DNA from: Mya arenaria | Taxonomy: Eukaryota > Mollusca > Bivalvia > Myida > Myidae | Length of the DNA: 64,000 nucleotides | Assembly: GCF_026914265.1 (NCBI RefSeq) | Contig: NC_069135.1 | Coordinates: 35,535,756-35,599,755 of the forward strand | Direction of reading: 5' to 3' | Shown here: positions 1 to 10,919 of the stretch, piece by piece | How the letters are laid out: each line of letters begins with the position of its first letter | Numbering within the stretch: position 1 is the first letter of the stretch | Notes under the pieces: model-generated | What the model was told of the DNA's origin: nothing | Databases searched by the model: none | Seen by the model: the letters and a program-made list of their open reading frames with translations, nothing else | Program-made: the position numbers and the translations under genes

Positions 1-2190
1 ATGTCGAGATGATCTTGTCAGTGGAATAAGGTAGCCAGAGATGGGGATGGCTATAAGGTTGTGTGCTATACTTATCTGTAAGAGGAGCTGTGAAAATGTC
101 GAGATGATCTTGTCAGTGGAATAAGGTACCTAGAGATGTGGATGGCTATAAGGTTGTGGGCTATACTTATCTGTAAGAGGAGCTGTGAAAATGTCGAGAT
201 GATCTTGTCAGTGGAATAAGGCACCTAGAGATCGGGATGGCTATAAGGTTGTGTGCTATACTTATCTGTAAGAGGAGCTGTGAAAATGTCGAGATGATCT
301 TGTCAGTGGGATAAGGTAGCCAGAGATGGGAATGGCTATAAGGTTGTGTGCTATACTTATCTGTAAGAGGAGCTGTGAAAATGTCGAGATGATCTTGTCA
401 GTGGAATAAGGTAGCCAGAGATGGGGATGGCTATAAGGTTGTGTGCTATACTTATCTGTAAGAGGAGCTGTGAAAATGTCGAGATGATCTTGTCAGTGGA
501 ATAAGGTACCTAGAGATGTGGATGGCTATAAGGTTGTGGGCTATACTTATCTGTAAGAGGAGCTGTGAAAATGTCGAGATGATCTTGTCAGTGGAATAAG
601 GCACCTAGAGATCGGGATGGCTATAAGGTTGTGTGCAATACTTATCTGTAAGAGGAGCTGTGAAAATGTCGAGATGATCTTGTCAGTGGGATAAGGTAGC
701 CAGAGATGGGAATGGCTATAAGGTTGTGTGCTATACTTATCTGTAAGAGGAGCTGTGAAAATGTCGAGATGATCTTGTCAGTGGAATAAGGTACCTAGAG
801 ATGGGGATGGCTATAAGGTTGTGTGCTATACTTATCTGTAAGAGGAGCTGTGGTAATGTCGAGATGATCTTGTCAGTGGAATAAGGTAGCCAGAGATGGG
901 AATGGCTTTAAGGTTGTGTGCTATAGTTATCTATAAGAGGAGCTGTGAAAATGTCGAGATGATCTTGTCAGTGGAATAAGGTAGCCAGAGATGGGAATGG
1001 CTATAAGGTTGTGTGCTATACTTATCTGTAAGAGGAGCTGTGAAAATGTCGAGATGATCTTGTCAGTGGAATAAGGTACCTAGAGATGGGGATGGCTATA
1101 AGGTTGTGTGCTATACTTATCTCTAAGAGGAGCTGTGGTAATGTTGAGATGATCTTGTCAGTGGAATAAGGTAGCCAGAGATGGGGATGGCTATAAGGTT
1201 GTGTGCTATACTTATCTGTAAGAGGAGCTGTGGTAATGTCGAGATGATCTTGTCAGTGGAATAAGGTAGCCAGAGATGGGGATGGCTATAAGGTTGTGTG
1301 CTATTCTTGTCTGTAAAAGGAGCTGTGGTAATGTCGAGATGATCTTGTCAGTGGAATAAGGTAGTCAGAGATGGGAATGGCTATAAGGTTGTGTGCTATA
1401 CTTATCTGTAAGAGGAGCAGTGAAAATGTCGAGATGATCTTGTCAGTGGAATAAGGTAGCCAGAGATGGGGATGGCTATAAGGTTGTGTGCTATGCTTAT
1501 CTGTAAGAGGAGCTGTGAAAATGTCGAGATGATCTTGTCAGTGGAATAAGGTAGCCAGAGATGGGGATGGCTATAAGGTTGTGTGCTATATTTATCTGTA
1601 AGAGGAGCTGTGGTAATGTCGAGATGATCTTGTCAGTGGAATAATGTACCTAGAGATAGGGATGGCTATAAGGCTGTGTGCTATACTTATCTGTAAGAGG
1701 AGCTGTGAAAATGTCGAGATGATCTTGTCAGTGGAATAAGGTACTAGAGATGGGGATGGCTATAAGGTTGTGTGCTATACTTATCTGTAAGAGGAGCTGT
1801 GGTAATGTCGAGATGATCTTGTCAGTGGGATAAGGTAGCCAGAGATGTGGATGGCTATAAGGTTGTGTGCTATACTTATCTGTAAGAGGAGCTGTGGTAA
1901 TGTCGAGACGATCTTGTCAGTGGAATAAGGTAGCCAGAGATGGGGATGGCTATAAGGTTGTGTGCTATACTTATCTGTAAGAGGAGCTGTGGTAATGTCG
2001 ATACTATCTTGTCAGTGGAATAAGGTAGCCAGTGATGGGGATGGCTATAAGGTTGTGTGCTATACTTATCTGTAAGAGAAGTTGTGTTCATGTCAAGCTC
2101 GTTTTGTCAGACGGATAAGGTAGACAGAGATGGGGATGGATACACTATTAGGTTATGTGTTATTTTGTACGAGGGAGCCTGTTATCTATT
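1..2190. repeat. 95-bp satellite array, about 22-23 copies
   Basis: The unit begins ATGTCGAGATGATCTTG and recurs every 95 bp from base 1, so the array probably continues beyond the left edge. Copies differ at a few fixed sites, for example GTAGCCAGAG versus GTACCTAGAG. The variants of copies 1-4 recur in the same order in copies 5-8, so bases 1-380 and 381-760 form a higher-order duplication. The last copy, after about 2075, is diverged. Because 95 is not a multiple of 3, short ORFs inside the array are accidental. Confidence 0.97.
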
Positions 2191-2510
2191 CTTCTATGAC
2201 CATGCCTACGTCACTGTAGAGACTGCATCATGTCTGTGACAATTGATGTTTGCCCATAGCCATGTTTGACCTATCTGGCAGCCCTACGTTGGTCAACGAT
2301 CAATTGACTGTAAATGTACTAAATGAGACAAAAAAAATATATATACAATTATCTTCTTTTATTTGTTTAAATATTTATCACTAACTCAAACTCCGTTTCA
2401 TAAGCAAGATAAATTTTTATACGAATAACAAAAACATTTGACGTTTTAGTAAGCCGACAGCGGTCACTATAGTGGTCACAAGCTAGCCGACTAGCAACCC
2501 TTTATTATAG

Positions 2511-3540
2511 TACAGAACAGAACAAAACAGAACAGAACAGAACATTTATTTCCAAGAAGGTCACAGACCCATCTGGCAAACATGTAAATATACAATGGCG
2601 GCAAAAGCAGCAATAACATACTAAACACAATTTATGCAAAAACGATTGTATGAATAAATCATAACAATAAATATATAATTATGCGGACATGGAGTTGCAC
2701 CAATAGTTAATACTTATCTTTGTTTTCATAAGAGCACTTGATTAAGTTACTGTGTAATTGTTAACAAACAAATAAATGACAATTACAACAAACCTGTACA
2801 AATTACATGGAATTTAACGTAGTGTTTCTTAATTCAAATGCTTTAAAAATATACACACTTACATGTTTTTTCAAAAAGCATCATTTTCGAAATTAAAGCT
2901 GCACTCTCATAGATTGAACGTTTAGACAACTTTTTTTTCCTTTTTTTTGTCTCGGAACGAGACAATGTTTGCGACAATCCATGGAAACCAGTTATATAAG
3001 ACTGCTGACAAAAAAAAAAGATTTTTATATTTAAGTTCAAATTTATTAAGTTTATGCTTTTTTCTTAAACCTTTTTTAACGGTTTAAGCCATAAAACATT
3101 AATTTTCGAACGGAAATATGAGAATCTGCGATCTGATTTTTTGTCAGCAATATTTTATCATTGGTTTGCAGATATTTACGCAAAACTTTGCTCTTTCTAA
3201 GACAAAAAAAAAGTTGTAAAAGTGGTATATCTGTGAGAGAGCAGCTTTAACAGTTCCAATAAAGTAGGCCTACTGGAACGTTTTATATAATACCTAGGTA
3301 AATATGTAAATATCTAACTAGTATACAATGTGCACTCTAAAACAAAATGATGCTCGTCTTCTAATAAATTACAAATGGTACATACACGTTCGTTTAATGG
3401 TTTTGATTGCGGTCTATTCCATCTACCTGTTTCAATGCTTAATCTGTGTAAGGATAACCGCAATTTCGAAATAGGCTTACGGAACTTTTTAACACTCAAT
3501 ATTTTGAAGTATGGCTGAAGTCTTATACTTGAAGCCTAAA
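2511..3540 (-). mobile_element. LINE 3' remnant with reverse-transcriptase C-terminal piece and TTCTG tail
   Basis: On the minus strand, bases 3536-3320 encode a stretch typical of the region after the reverse transcriptase in mollusc LINEs. It contains the phrase LSIETGRWNRP and a zinc-knuckle-like CTIC...EDEHHFVLEC segment. Further along the minus strand the sequence ends in AATAAATGTTCTG followed by a short TTCTG tandem (2511-2543), a common LINE 3' tail. A palindromic MITE at 2897-3246 sits between the coding piece and the tail. The upstream part of the element is missing. That the coding piece and the tail belong to one element is inferred from orientation and order. Confidence 0.6.
2893..3250. 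mobile_element. Palindromic MITE, family A (TTAA-flanked, AGCTGCACTCTCA ends)
   Basis: The ends read TTAA-AGCTGCACTCTCA and, inverted, TGAGAGAGCAGCT-TTAA. The interior is a long imperfect palindrome centred on TTTAACGGTTTAAGCC. TTAA target duplications are typical of piggyBac-type transposition, but no transposase is encoded, so superfamily is inference. It interrupts the LINE remnant and is therefore younger than it. Confidence 0.85.
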
Positions 3541-3775
3541 AAATGGTTTGGTTAGGGTTACATCCTTTTCAAAAACAGGTAGGGTAGGTCGGCTTTTTTA
3601 ATGGGCATTATATAAGAAAGTTATTGTCATCATTGGAGAATGGTGTAATAATTATCTTCTGTATATCTCTTCTTTTTTTAACAACTAACTATAAAAACAG
3701 TAGGATCGGCGCCTATTTCGTATGTATGGTCGGGTAACCTGAATCAAAAGCATTTTTAGGCCTAATGACAAAAAT
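3541..3775 (+). mobile_element. Short inverted-repeat element, family D (GGTTTGGTTAGGGTTAC end)
   Basis: Sequence from AAAATGGTTTGGTTAGGGTTACAT through GGCGCCTATTTCG to a TTTTTAGGCCTAA end. Related copies lie at 21766-22045, 42590-42880 and 49839-51245 (split by an insertion). The shared landmarks are the GGTTAGGGTTACATCC left part, a TATATAAGAA-like middle and a GGCGCC...GGTCGGGT right part. Non-coding. Confidence 0.6.
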
Positions 3776-3977
3776 AATTCAACCAATATTATAATTACCA
3801 ATTTCTTGATAAAACCATGCGTCAAATAAACCTAAACAAAAAAGGTCTTTAGTAAGTGAACACCAATTCGGTTTGTTTGCAGTTCGTTCCATGTCATTTT
3901 GAAGCATGAAATTAACATTCTTATGAACTTATTATCTGTTTATAGTTTTTTACGAAGTACTTCTACTGATGTGCCAG

Positions 3978-4030
3978 CCTACATCCGAGGTTGTTTTCGA
4001 TACAAATGGCCGAGGAGTTCAGAATGCAAT
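3978..4030 (+). repeat. Short interspersed repeat (CATCCGAGGTTGTTTTCGAT)
   Basis: A roughly 45-bp motif with CATCCGAGGTTGTTTTCGAT followed by AAATGGCCGAGGAGTTC. It recurs at 25003-25050, and as an inverted pair at 11518-11572 and 11805-11860. The inverted pair suggests that these are arms of one foldback element family. Confidence 0.55.
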
Positions 4031-4174
4031 CAAGCGTGATCGCTGTCACCGATAGAATTGTTATGCAACAGTGTTCAGTATGTACACAATTTAATTTGAG
4101 AACGCTGTACTCCAAAAACGTTTTTTTTCAAAACGGACGGACCCCATGTTCAAGACAGGAAACCCGACTGGTCT

Positions 4175-5041
4175 TCAGTCATTAAACTCCCGTCCATATA
4201 GCCGCCTGTACATGATCAATCTTAGCCGATAGATGCCGTAATGTAGCAATTGTAGCAGCGGAATAACGATGAACGTCAGACCTGCAACGACACCAACCGT
4301 AAGTCCAGGCTGGTTCCAATCCAAAACGTTCTTGTAGAGTACGTTATTTACCTTATCAGCGCTCCAGTAAATAATACTGAAAATAAGATAGCACAAGCCA
4401 TAAAATACTGGGTAGATCGCGTGTAAAAGCCGGACGGGGCGGGCGACCATAAAAGCGTCAATAAATACGAAAACGCTGTTGACGCCGTGTACGTTGACGT
4501 CAACGTAGTTTGTGTGACCAATGGCGGGGTAGAGGGCGCCGAAGTACACCACGGTCACCACTGGCGCAAAAACGTATACACAATCTCCAATCAGCCAAGT
4601 AATCTTCATGTACCACACTGTTGCGTCAACTTCGTTCAATGTAGAGACTGACGTTTCTACGCTTATGTTATTAATTTTTCCATTTTGAAACGAAGCACTG
4701 GAGGCAACAACGGCTCTCGACTGTTTCTCTGTATCGTTAAAGGCTGGATTTCTGTAGCCATTTTGTGTGACAGCGTTTACGTTTGCGTCCGTTTGTCTAG
4801 CGAAGCTGACCGTCTCTGATACTGACTGACGTCGTCCACGTCCGATGTACGTTCTGTATAACGTCACAAGCAACGAAGACACAAAGTAAATAGTGAGCAG
4901 AAGGTATGTCCATACGGTGAGATAAGCCATCAGCCTGTGGTTAGGGTCCTGAGCGGTGACGAAGAGCTGTGTGAAGGCGAACACGCAGTAGGCGGACACC
5001 AACACCCGGTACACCACGTAAACAGGCGCCGGGATATCCCA
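4175..5041 (-). CDS. Protein rolling stone-like multi-pass membrane protein, last exon
   Basis: The frame encodes about 288 residues with six to seven hydrophobic segments. Family hallmarks visible are PVYVVYRV near the start, VWTYLLLTIYF, then WLIGDCVY, HGVNSVFVFID, PVRLLHAIYP and FSIIYWSA before a basic C-terminus. Drosophila rolling stone acts in myoblast fusion; the role in other phyla is not established. A loop of about 70 polar residues lies between the second and third hydrophobic segments. The open frame reaches an ATG at 5056, but the sequence TGTTGTGTCTATGTTGCAG just before TGG looks like a 3' splice site. I therefore place the exon start at 5041, with the N-terminal residues on an upstream exon I could not identify. 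Stop TGA at 4177-4175. An ATTAAA-type poly(A) signal lies about 80 bp downstream (4095-4090). Confidence 0.85.
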   Translation of the reverse strand, partial: WDIPAPVYVVYRVLVSAYCVFAFTQLFVTAQDPNHRLMAYLTVWTYLLLTIYFVSSLLVTLYRTYIGRGRRQSVSETVSFARQTDANVNAVTQNGYRNPAFNDTEKQSRAVVASSASFQNGKINNISVETSVSTLNEVDATVWYMKITWLIGDCVYVFAPVVTVVYFGALYPAIGHTNYVDVNVHGVNSVFVFIDAFMVARPVRLLHAIYPVFYGLCYLIFSIIYWSADKVNNVLYKNVLDWNQPGLTVGVVAGLTFIVIPLLQLLHYGIYRLRLIMYRRLYGREFND

Positions 5042-5056
5042 CTGCAACATAGACAC

Positions 5057-6345
5057 AACAGATTAACATCAAATAGTACGATGACGCGCAGTCCTGGCGC
5101 CGACAATAAATGTAAACTTGCGAAGATTAGCATATGTTTAATAGTTCCTATTTGTTATCCAGATATATGTATTTATTCAGGAATGCAACTATGTGTTATA
5201 AAGTACAATTTTAACATCTGTTTCAGTATCTCACATACCTTTTTGTGATATCTTTATACCTACGGCAGTTAGAATATCAATAGTAAGTGCGCTGGTAAAC
5301 AAATTAAATTCGAAAATTTTGAAGAAATCAGTTATTCGAGTTCATTGGTGCTTTTGCCTTTTATAGTGAAAATATATTTTGATAATAAAATAATTGGCTG
5401 GTAATAATAAGTATCAAATGTTTAAGACGAAAACGCCTCTTGATAAAAGTGATACTTTGTTCTTAAGCATGTTTTAAATAAAAAAACAACATTAAACTAG
5501 TATATCAAATCGCTTCAATTTTGACAAATTAAGCCACAATTTTCCCCTCCATTTTCTTCAATGTTCAGTATCGCTTTATCTCTATATCAACGAAAATCAT
5601 GAATTAGCTTATCTCCTTGATATGTGTTTTTTTTTTAAAGTTTTCAGACAAGTTTTAATTTCATTACACGTAATTGGGCCTTAAAATACAATATGTAAAG
5701 AAGAATCCAACACAATGTCTTAAGGTGTGTTTTAATGCACTTCACAAGATTCAAATGTCTGGTTATAGGTATCGGTCAATTTGTCTTAACTAAACAATTG
5801 GCATTTGCTGAGCGCAGCCTCCATGTCGATATTTGATAAAGCAAAAATAAATAATAACTTGATTAGTGTTGTCGCGAATCTCTCTGTACTAGTAAGCGAT
5901 CATGAGCGTACCTCTAAAAAGGCCACAAAAGCATTACCAGTTAATGACTTTATGGATCTGAAACGTTTGTTTTATTCATAGGCTTTCTGGGTGATTAAAA
6001 ATCGAAACTTTTCTGCGTTCTCATTGGCGAACACTAAACTGAACTTAATTTTTCAAAGAAATAAACATAAAATCCAATGCATTTTTTAGCATTATTTTTC
6101 AACAAGAACATCAACCTTGAAAAACAACAACCTTGAATTTATCTGGGGTTCGCCGCTTGATTAGCTACAATTATGAGGGTTCAGGGATACTGTTTCATTA
6201 TTTTGACATTTCTGATGTTTCCCTGTCTCAAGTCTACCATTGCCATAAAATCGTCAAAAGCATTGTCATATCTGAGGAGAAAACTATAAAGCAAGGTTGT
6301 TATCTGTTTCCATGTCCATAAAGGCGTACTTAAAGGAAATAATAA
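5057..6345. other. Intergenic, no feature recognised
   Basis: AT-rich sequence upstream of the rolling stone exon. It should contain at least one upstream exon of that gene if the 3' splice site at 5042 is real, but no conserved N-terminal coding segment could be picked out by eye. Confidence 0.5.
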
Positions 6346-6348
6346 CTT

Positions 6349-7070
6349 TTAAAGTGACACTCGTATTTAAAATCAATACATACGCTTGTCCAACGAATAG
6401 TTTTGAGTGATAAACCTTTTACTTCCTCCTAAATAATGCTTTTGCGGAAAATATTAATAACTGATAACAAGCATGTAACCGTGTATTTAATAGCTGAAAA
6501 CGCAAAAATGTTCAATAATTGGTGTGTGCTAAATGATATACAGTGATCAACTCTCATCTCATAAATTAGACACACCGTGTTTTCTGCACCTTTCTTTCGA
6601 ATAAAACACAGTATCCTTCATAAGCATCACTGTTTTCGATAGTAATCCATTATTTGGGTAAATTAAAACAATCGTATTAATAGTGGTACTGTAACACCTT
6701 GTAAGGGAGTAAGAGTCGGCGCATCTTTAAAGATTTTCCACAAATAATGCAATTGTTTTAATATACCAAACAGATCGAAAACAATGTTCTTTTATGAAGG
6801 ATATAGTGTTTATTTAGAAAGAAAGGTACAGAAAACACGGCATTTCTACATTATGAGACGACAGTAGTTCACAAAAAATCTTTTAGCATTCACCAATCAT
6901 TGAATCTTTTTGCGTTTTCAGCTATTGAATACACGGTTAGTATTTTGTTATTAGTAATTAATAGTTTCCATAAATGCATTATTTAGTAAGTAGTTAAAGG
7001 TTTATCACTCAAAAATTATGTTTGTTATACAATGTGTAAGTATTGATTTTGAATAAGAGTGTCACTTTAA
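6349..7070. mobile_element. Family B foldback element, inverted dimer (TTAA-flanked)
   Basis: The left end reads TTAA-AGTGACACTC and the right end GAGTGTCACT-TTAA. The two halves (about 6349-6732 and 6733-7070) are diverged inverted copies sharing CTGCACCTTTCTTTC, ATCCTTCATAAG and AACAATTG/CAATTGTT landmarks. Monomeric relatives lie at 22540-22800 and 29482-29854. Non-coding. Confidence 0.8.
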
Positions 7071-7722
7071 CTATTTTATTTTATTATGAGTTGTCTTTCT
7101 TGTGCTGAAACATTCAATGCGGTAGCTTAGCTGAGATTCACACAAATATTTAAGTAACATTACTCAGACAGTAACTCAACTATTTTTCCCGTCAGAAGAC
7201 TCGTTGACGGCCAGTTAGGTGTGTTTTGTGAGTTCTTGATAATATATTTTCAAATAAGACAAATATTCAATTAGATAATGAAAACTAGCGATTTTAATTC
7301 ATTTCCTGGTTACAAAAATGCACATATTTTTCTTAAAATAGCTGCAATAACCACAACACTTCAAGACATTGTTGAGTAGGACTGATTATTTTGACAAAAA
7401 TCATACACATTTTCTATAAAGGAATTTCCAGAAAAATACAAATGCATTTTGATAAGGTATCTAGGTGGCACATTCACGGTGGTAGAGGGGTGACATCCGC
7501 AACAATTTATTCATATCTTCGATATCATATCTTAGATCTGATAGACAGCAGTCAGCAGTAGAAATAAAGCCATATATATACACATAAGTTATGATCTATA
7601 CACAGATGGGGGGGGGGGGGGGGGGGGACTTATGGAAGGCTTCAACACTCTTTCTGAAACCATGCGGACTATTTTATATTTTACATGTGACACTGTACCA
7701 TATATATATGACAAGTTATCCC
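7071..7722. other. Intergenic with 20-G homopolymer
   Basis: No gene seen. A run of about 20 G lies at 7608-7627; the short ORF through it is an artefact of the run. Confidence 0.6.
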
Positions 7723-7723
7723 T

Positions 7724-8029
7724 TTAAGCTGCACTCTCGCAAATTGATTCTTTTTAAAACATTTGTTTCTTAAAATGAGCCATTTTTGCGTAAATGTCTT
7801 GAAACCAAAGACAATAGTCTGCTGACTAAAGAGCAGATCGCAGTTTTCATATATATACGATTGAAATTTGATGTTTTATGAAAATGTCCAAACAATTGAG
7901 ATCTGCTTTATTGTGTGTTATCCTATATGACTGATTTACACTGATGCCAAAAGAATCAGCTGATTCTGAGACAAAAAAAAAAAAAAAAAAAAAAGTCAAA
8001 TCTGTCAATCTGTGAGAGTGCAGCTTTAA
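7724..8029. mobile_element. Palindromic MITE, family A
   Basis: Ends TTAAGCTGCACTCTCGC and GCGAGAGTGC-like GTGAGAGTGCAGCTTTAA, with a GTTTTATG centre and a poly(A) expansion at about 7973-7994. It forms the first half of a tandem duplication with the copy at 8278-8541. Confidence 0.8.
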
Positions 8030-8277
8030 TCAAAATGTCTCCGGTCATGTTCATAAGTGTTCTATTGGTGTGGGTTCTAAGTATTAACATTAAACATTTA
8101 ATGGTCGGTGACCAATTCTAACTTGTTTATCATTTGTTTATCAAGTTACACACATATCAGGGGCGGTTTCAGGATTTGTACTTGAGGGGGCAAATCTTTA
8201 GGGCTTAACCTTTTGACTTGCATCCCCCACTTTCTGAACCTAAATCTATTTGTTCTTTATTTGTACAAAGTATCCAT

Positions 8278-8541
8278 TTAAAACTGCCCTCTCACAAATT
8301 GATTCTTTTACAACATTTGTTTCTTAAAATGAGCCATTATTTGCGGTAATGTCTGGAAACCAAGGACAAAAGAGCAGATCGCAGTTTTCATGTAAGTACG
8401 TTTGAAATTTGATGTTTTATGAAAATTTCCAAACAATCCCATGTGACTGATTTGAACACACTGATGCCAAAATCAGCCGATTAAGAGACAAAAAGTGAAA
8501 AAAGTTGTCAAATCGGTCAGTCTGTGATAGTGCAGCTTTAA
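8278..8541. mobile_element. Palindromic MITE, family A (duplicate copy)
   Basis: Ends TTAAAACTGCCCTCTCAC and GTGATAGTGCAGCTTTAA. The 130-150 bp that follow (GTTTATCATTTGTTTATCAAG then CAGGGGCG) match those that follow the copy ending at 8029, so the pair arose by segmental duplication rather than by two insertions. Confidence 0.75.
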
Positions 8542-8680
8542 TTGAAATGCCTTCGGTCAAGTTCATTAGTATTCTATCAGTGTGTGTTTTAATTAATGAC
8601 ATAAAACATATAATGGCCGTAGCCTACTTCTTACTTGTTTATCATTTGTTTATCAAGTTACACACATATCAGGGGCGTTT

Positions 8681-8935
8681 TCAGGATTTGATTTAGAGGG
8701 GGCAACATGCCCCTCTACCTCCCAGAATCTATATGTATTTAGTTTAAAATGTTGGCAGGTTTTATTTTGAAAAAAAAAAAAAATAATAACAACAATTTCA
8801 AGTCCGAAATGGTGCATTTTGGGTGTACATATTACTTTTTCTCCTATATTAAATTTAAAAAAAAAAAACTTGGACGGTTTTAGGGTGTGCGCTCCGGGTG
8901 CCCCTCTCCCTCTTCCCGGATCCGCTCATGCATAT
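8681..8935. mobile_element. Family C element (GGGGCG...AGAGGGGGC ends), no nested MITE
   Basis: Begins AGGGGCGTTTTCAGGATTTG and continues through TCCGAAATGGTGCATT, TTACTTTTTCTCCTAT and CTTGGACGG to a C-rich end. It matches 28143-28412 and, with a family A MITE inside it, 17706-18333. A truncated left part is at 8161-8277. Confidence 0.65.
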
Positions 8936-9226
8936 TTATAATTTATATGAATTTACATTTGTTAATTGAGAATTCAAACAAATAAATAATAATAGGCAAT
9001 AAATACAGGCAATTAATAGAAATCGATATATTTCATAATAAGATATAAAATAACCTAGCAGAGTTATGCAATTTATTATCGGCGCCTGGCCTGGTTCACC
9101 GTGAGATCGTGTTGAAATGACAATAGTTTAACTATCCCATATTCACGATTCATCGTCTAGGTGTTCATTAAAGCAGGCTTCGGAGTACAATTATGGTACA
9201 AATGATATCAGTACAAGTGGCGTAGC

Positions 9227-9523
9227 TACATAAAATTATAGGCCCTGTAGGCCTGCGCCTACAGTATTTTTGAAAAATGACAAAATTTAAATAACCCAGA
9301 GATGCAATAAAAACTAATAGCTGCTCAAACACTTTGAACAACCCAAAAGTTTGTTTTATTTTAACTAAAGGTTGGTGTTTATTGAAACTACATACAGCGT
9401 GTATTTCTCGATTTTATTGTAATAATTGCAAATATAGTTAAGTGTGTGTAATGCACATATAAAAGTCCCCAAACTAACGTAGAACCATCGGGCCTATAAG
9501 TTTGTTAGGCCTAGCTACGCCCC
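9227..9523. mobile_element. MITE with GGCGTAGCTA / TAGCTACGCC ends
   Basis: Inverted ends GGCGTAGCTA...TAGGCC and GGCCTAGCTACGCC enclose about 275 bp of AT-rich non-coding sequence. One copy only is seen in the window. Confidence 0.6.
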
Positions 9524-10640
9524 TGAAACCTGATGCACTAATCATGTGTGGTGCATGTGGCGACCCCGTGCTGATAGCTGGAGTGCATTAGTAACATTCC
9601 GCTACCTTCATATCATACATCATGTACTGTTTAAAGCTACACCCTCAACTTTGGTCAGTCTGTTAGTAGGTCATATTCCGAAAACTAAACTTTAAACTAT
9701 CTTGAAAACTTTTACGACAGCTTTAAAAATAATGTAACACTTAGTCCATTGTACACCACGTTATTCTTATAGCCTAAAACACAGAAAATATACGCTCAGT
9801 TTTAAAGTATATGCTTTATCTTACAATATTATTTCATTTACATCGTCATCATAGTGTAACAACTTTGAGCTTCAGTATATTTAATATGTACTAATATGTA
9901 TTGCTGTATATACTGTACATATGACCGTTTGTTTGTTTGATATTCTTTAATCACTTTCGGATGAAAATAAAGAGAATAATAACAATAATTGAACAATTCT
10001 TTGTTAGCGAAGAGTCAACAAATATGGGTTCGTTCAAAAATGTGTTCTCTTTATACGTAACTTAAGCTACAATGTTGCGATTTTGCGATAGAAATACACT
10101 TTGTGTTTACGCTATTTCATAACATCGAAGTGGTTAAGCGGTGAAGGGAGGTATTCAATACTCAACGTTATGGTCATACATCATTGACTTCATCCACTCT
10201 ATTGGTCAGTTATTAATAACATGTAATCAGATTAGCTACATCGTTCTTAGATCCAATTAAAGCCAGGATTGAATACCAGCCAAGGCCTCGTTTTACAATT
10301 CAGAACCTGGGATCGAATCAAACTCTTTGTTTTCCTTTTTGTATTTGCTATTTAGCTCTTTTTTAATGTATTTTATTTCTTACTTTCAAGGTTGTAAATG
10401 TGTTTCGAAACTTTGATAATATTTTCTTTTTGAAAACTTCCATATCATATCATAGCTTAACTGGCCTTTAAAATTGTATTTGTTATCTATAATTTTACAT
10501 AATTTATTTTGCTGAATCGCGGCGACATTCCATAAAAAACAGCAAAAAATAACTGTCTCATTGTCTTAAACTTGTCTCGCGGACTGACCCATGCGTGCAT
10601 GTATTGTATAAGTGTTGCAAATACAGGTTTCATTAACTTG
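9524..10640. other. Intergenic, no feature recognised
   Basis: AT-rich sequence with no coding segment, RNA gene or repeat that I can support. Confidence 0.5.
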
Positions 10641-10648
10641 AGCAATGT

Positions 10649-10649
10649 T

Positions 10650-10714
<65 letters not shown>

Positions 10715-10798
10715 CATCATCATCATTATCATCATTACCTCCACCACCACCAAAACCACCACCACCATCACCATCATCATCATCGTTATCATCTGATC
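10649..10798 (+). repeat. ATC/CAC trinucleotide microsatellite
   Basis: ATC repeats run from about 10649 to 10737 and continue as CCA/CCACCATCA imperfect triplets to about 10798. This creates poly-Ile and poly-Met ORFs on the two strands, which are not genes. Confidence 0.95.
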
Positions 10799-10801
10799 GG
10801 T

Positions 10802-10919
10802 CGACACCAGTCTAGAATAACTGGTTTCGAGACATTTACGAAAAAAATGGTTTATTCCAAGACAAATAAAAATAAAAAGGACGTCAACAGCAGTAAAACT
10901 GTGAGAGAGCAGCTTTAAT
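10802..10919. mobile_element. Family A MITE, right-end fragment
   Basis: Contains the family A right half (TTATTCCAAGACAAATAAAA ... GTGAGAGAGCAGCTTTAA) directly after the ATC microsatellite. The left half is absent. Confidence 0.6.

Noticed and set aside
1-2190. Regular repeats suggestive of a CRISPR array
   Set aside because: The whole 95-bp unit repeats, so there are no unique spacers, and the context is animal nuclear DNA. The same holds for the 40-, 41- and 58-bp arrays.
4175-5056. ATG at 5056 as the start of the rolling stone-like protein
   Set aside because: The first five codons lie in a likely intron tail ending GTTGCAG; the family similarity begins exactly at the following TGG.
9524-10640. 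Possible additional host gene between the repeat blocks
   Set aside because: No coding segment with splice sites or family resemblance could be identified; short ORFs are at background level.
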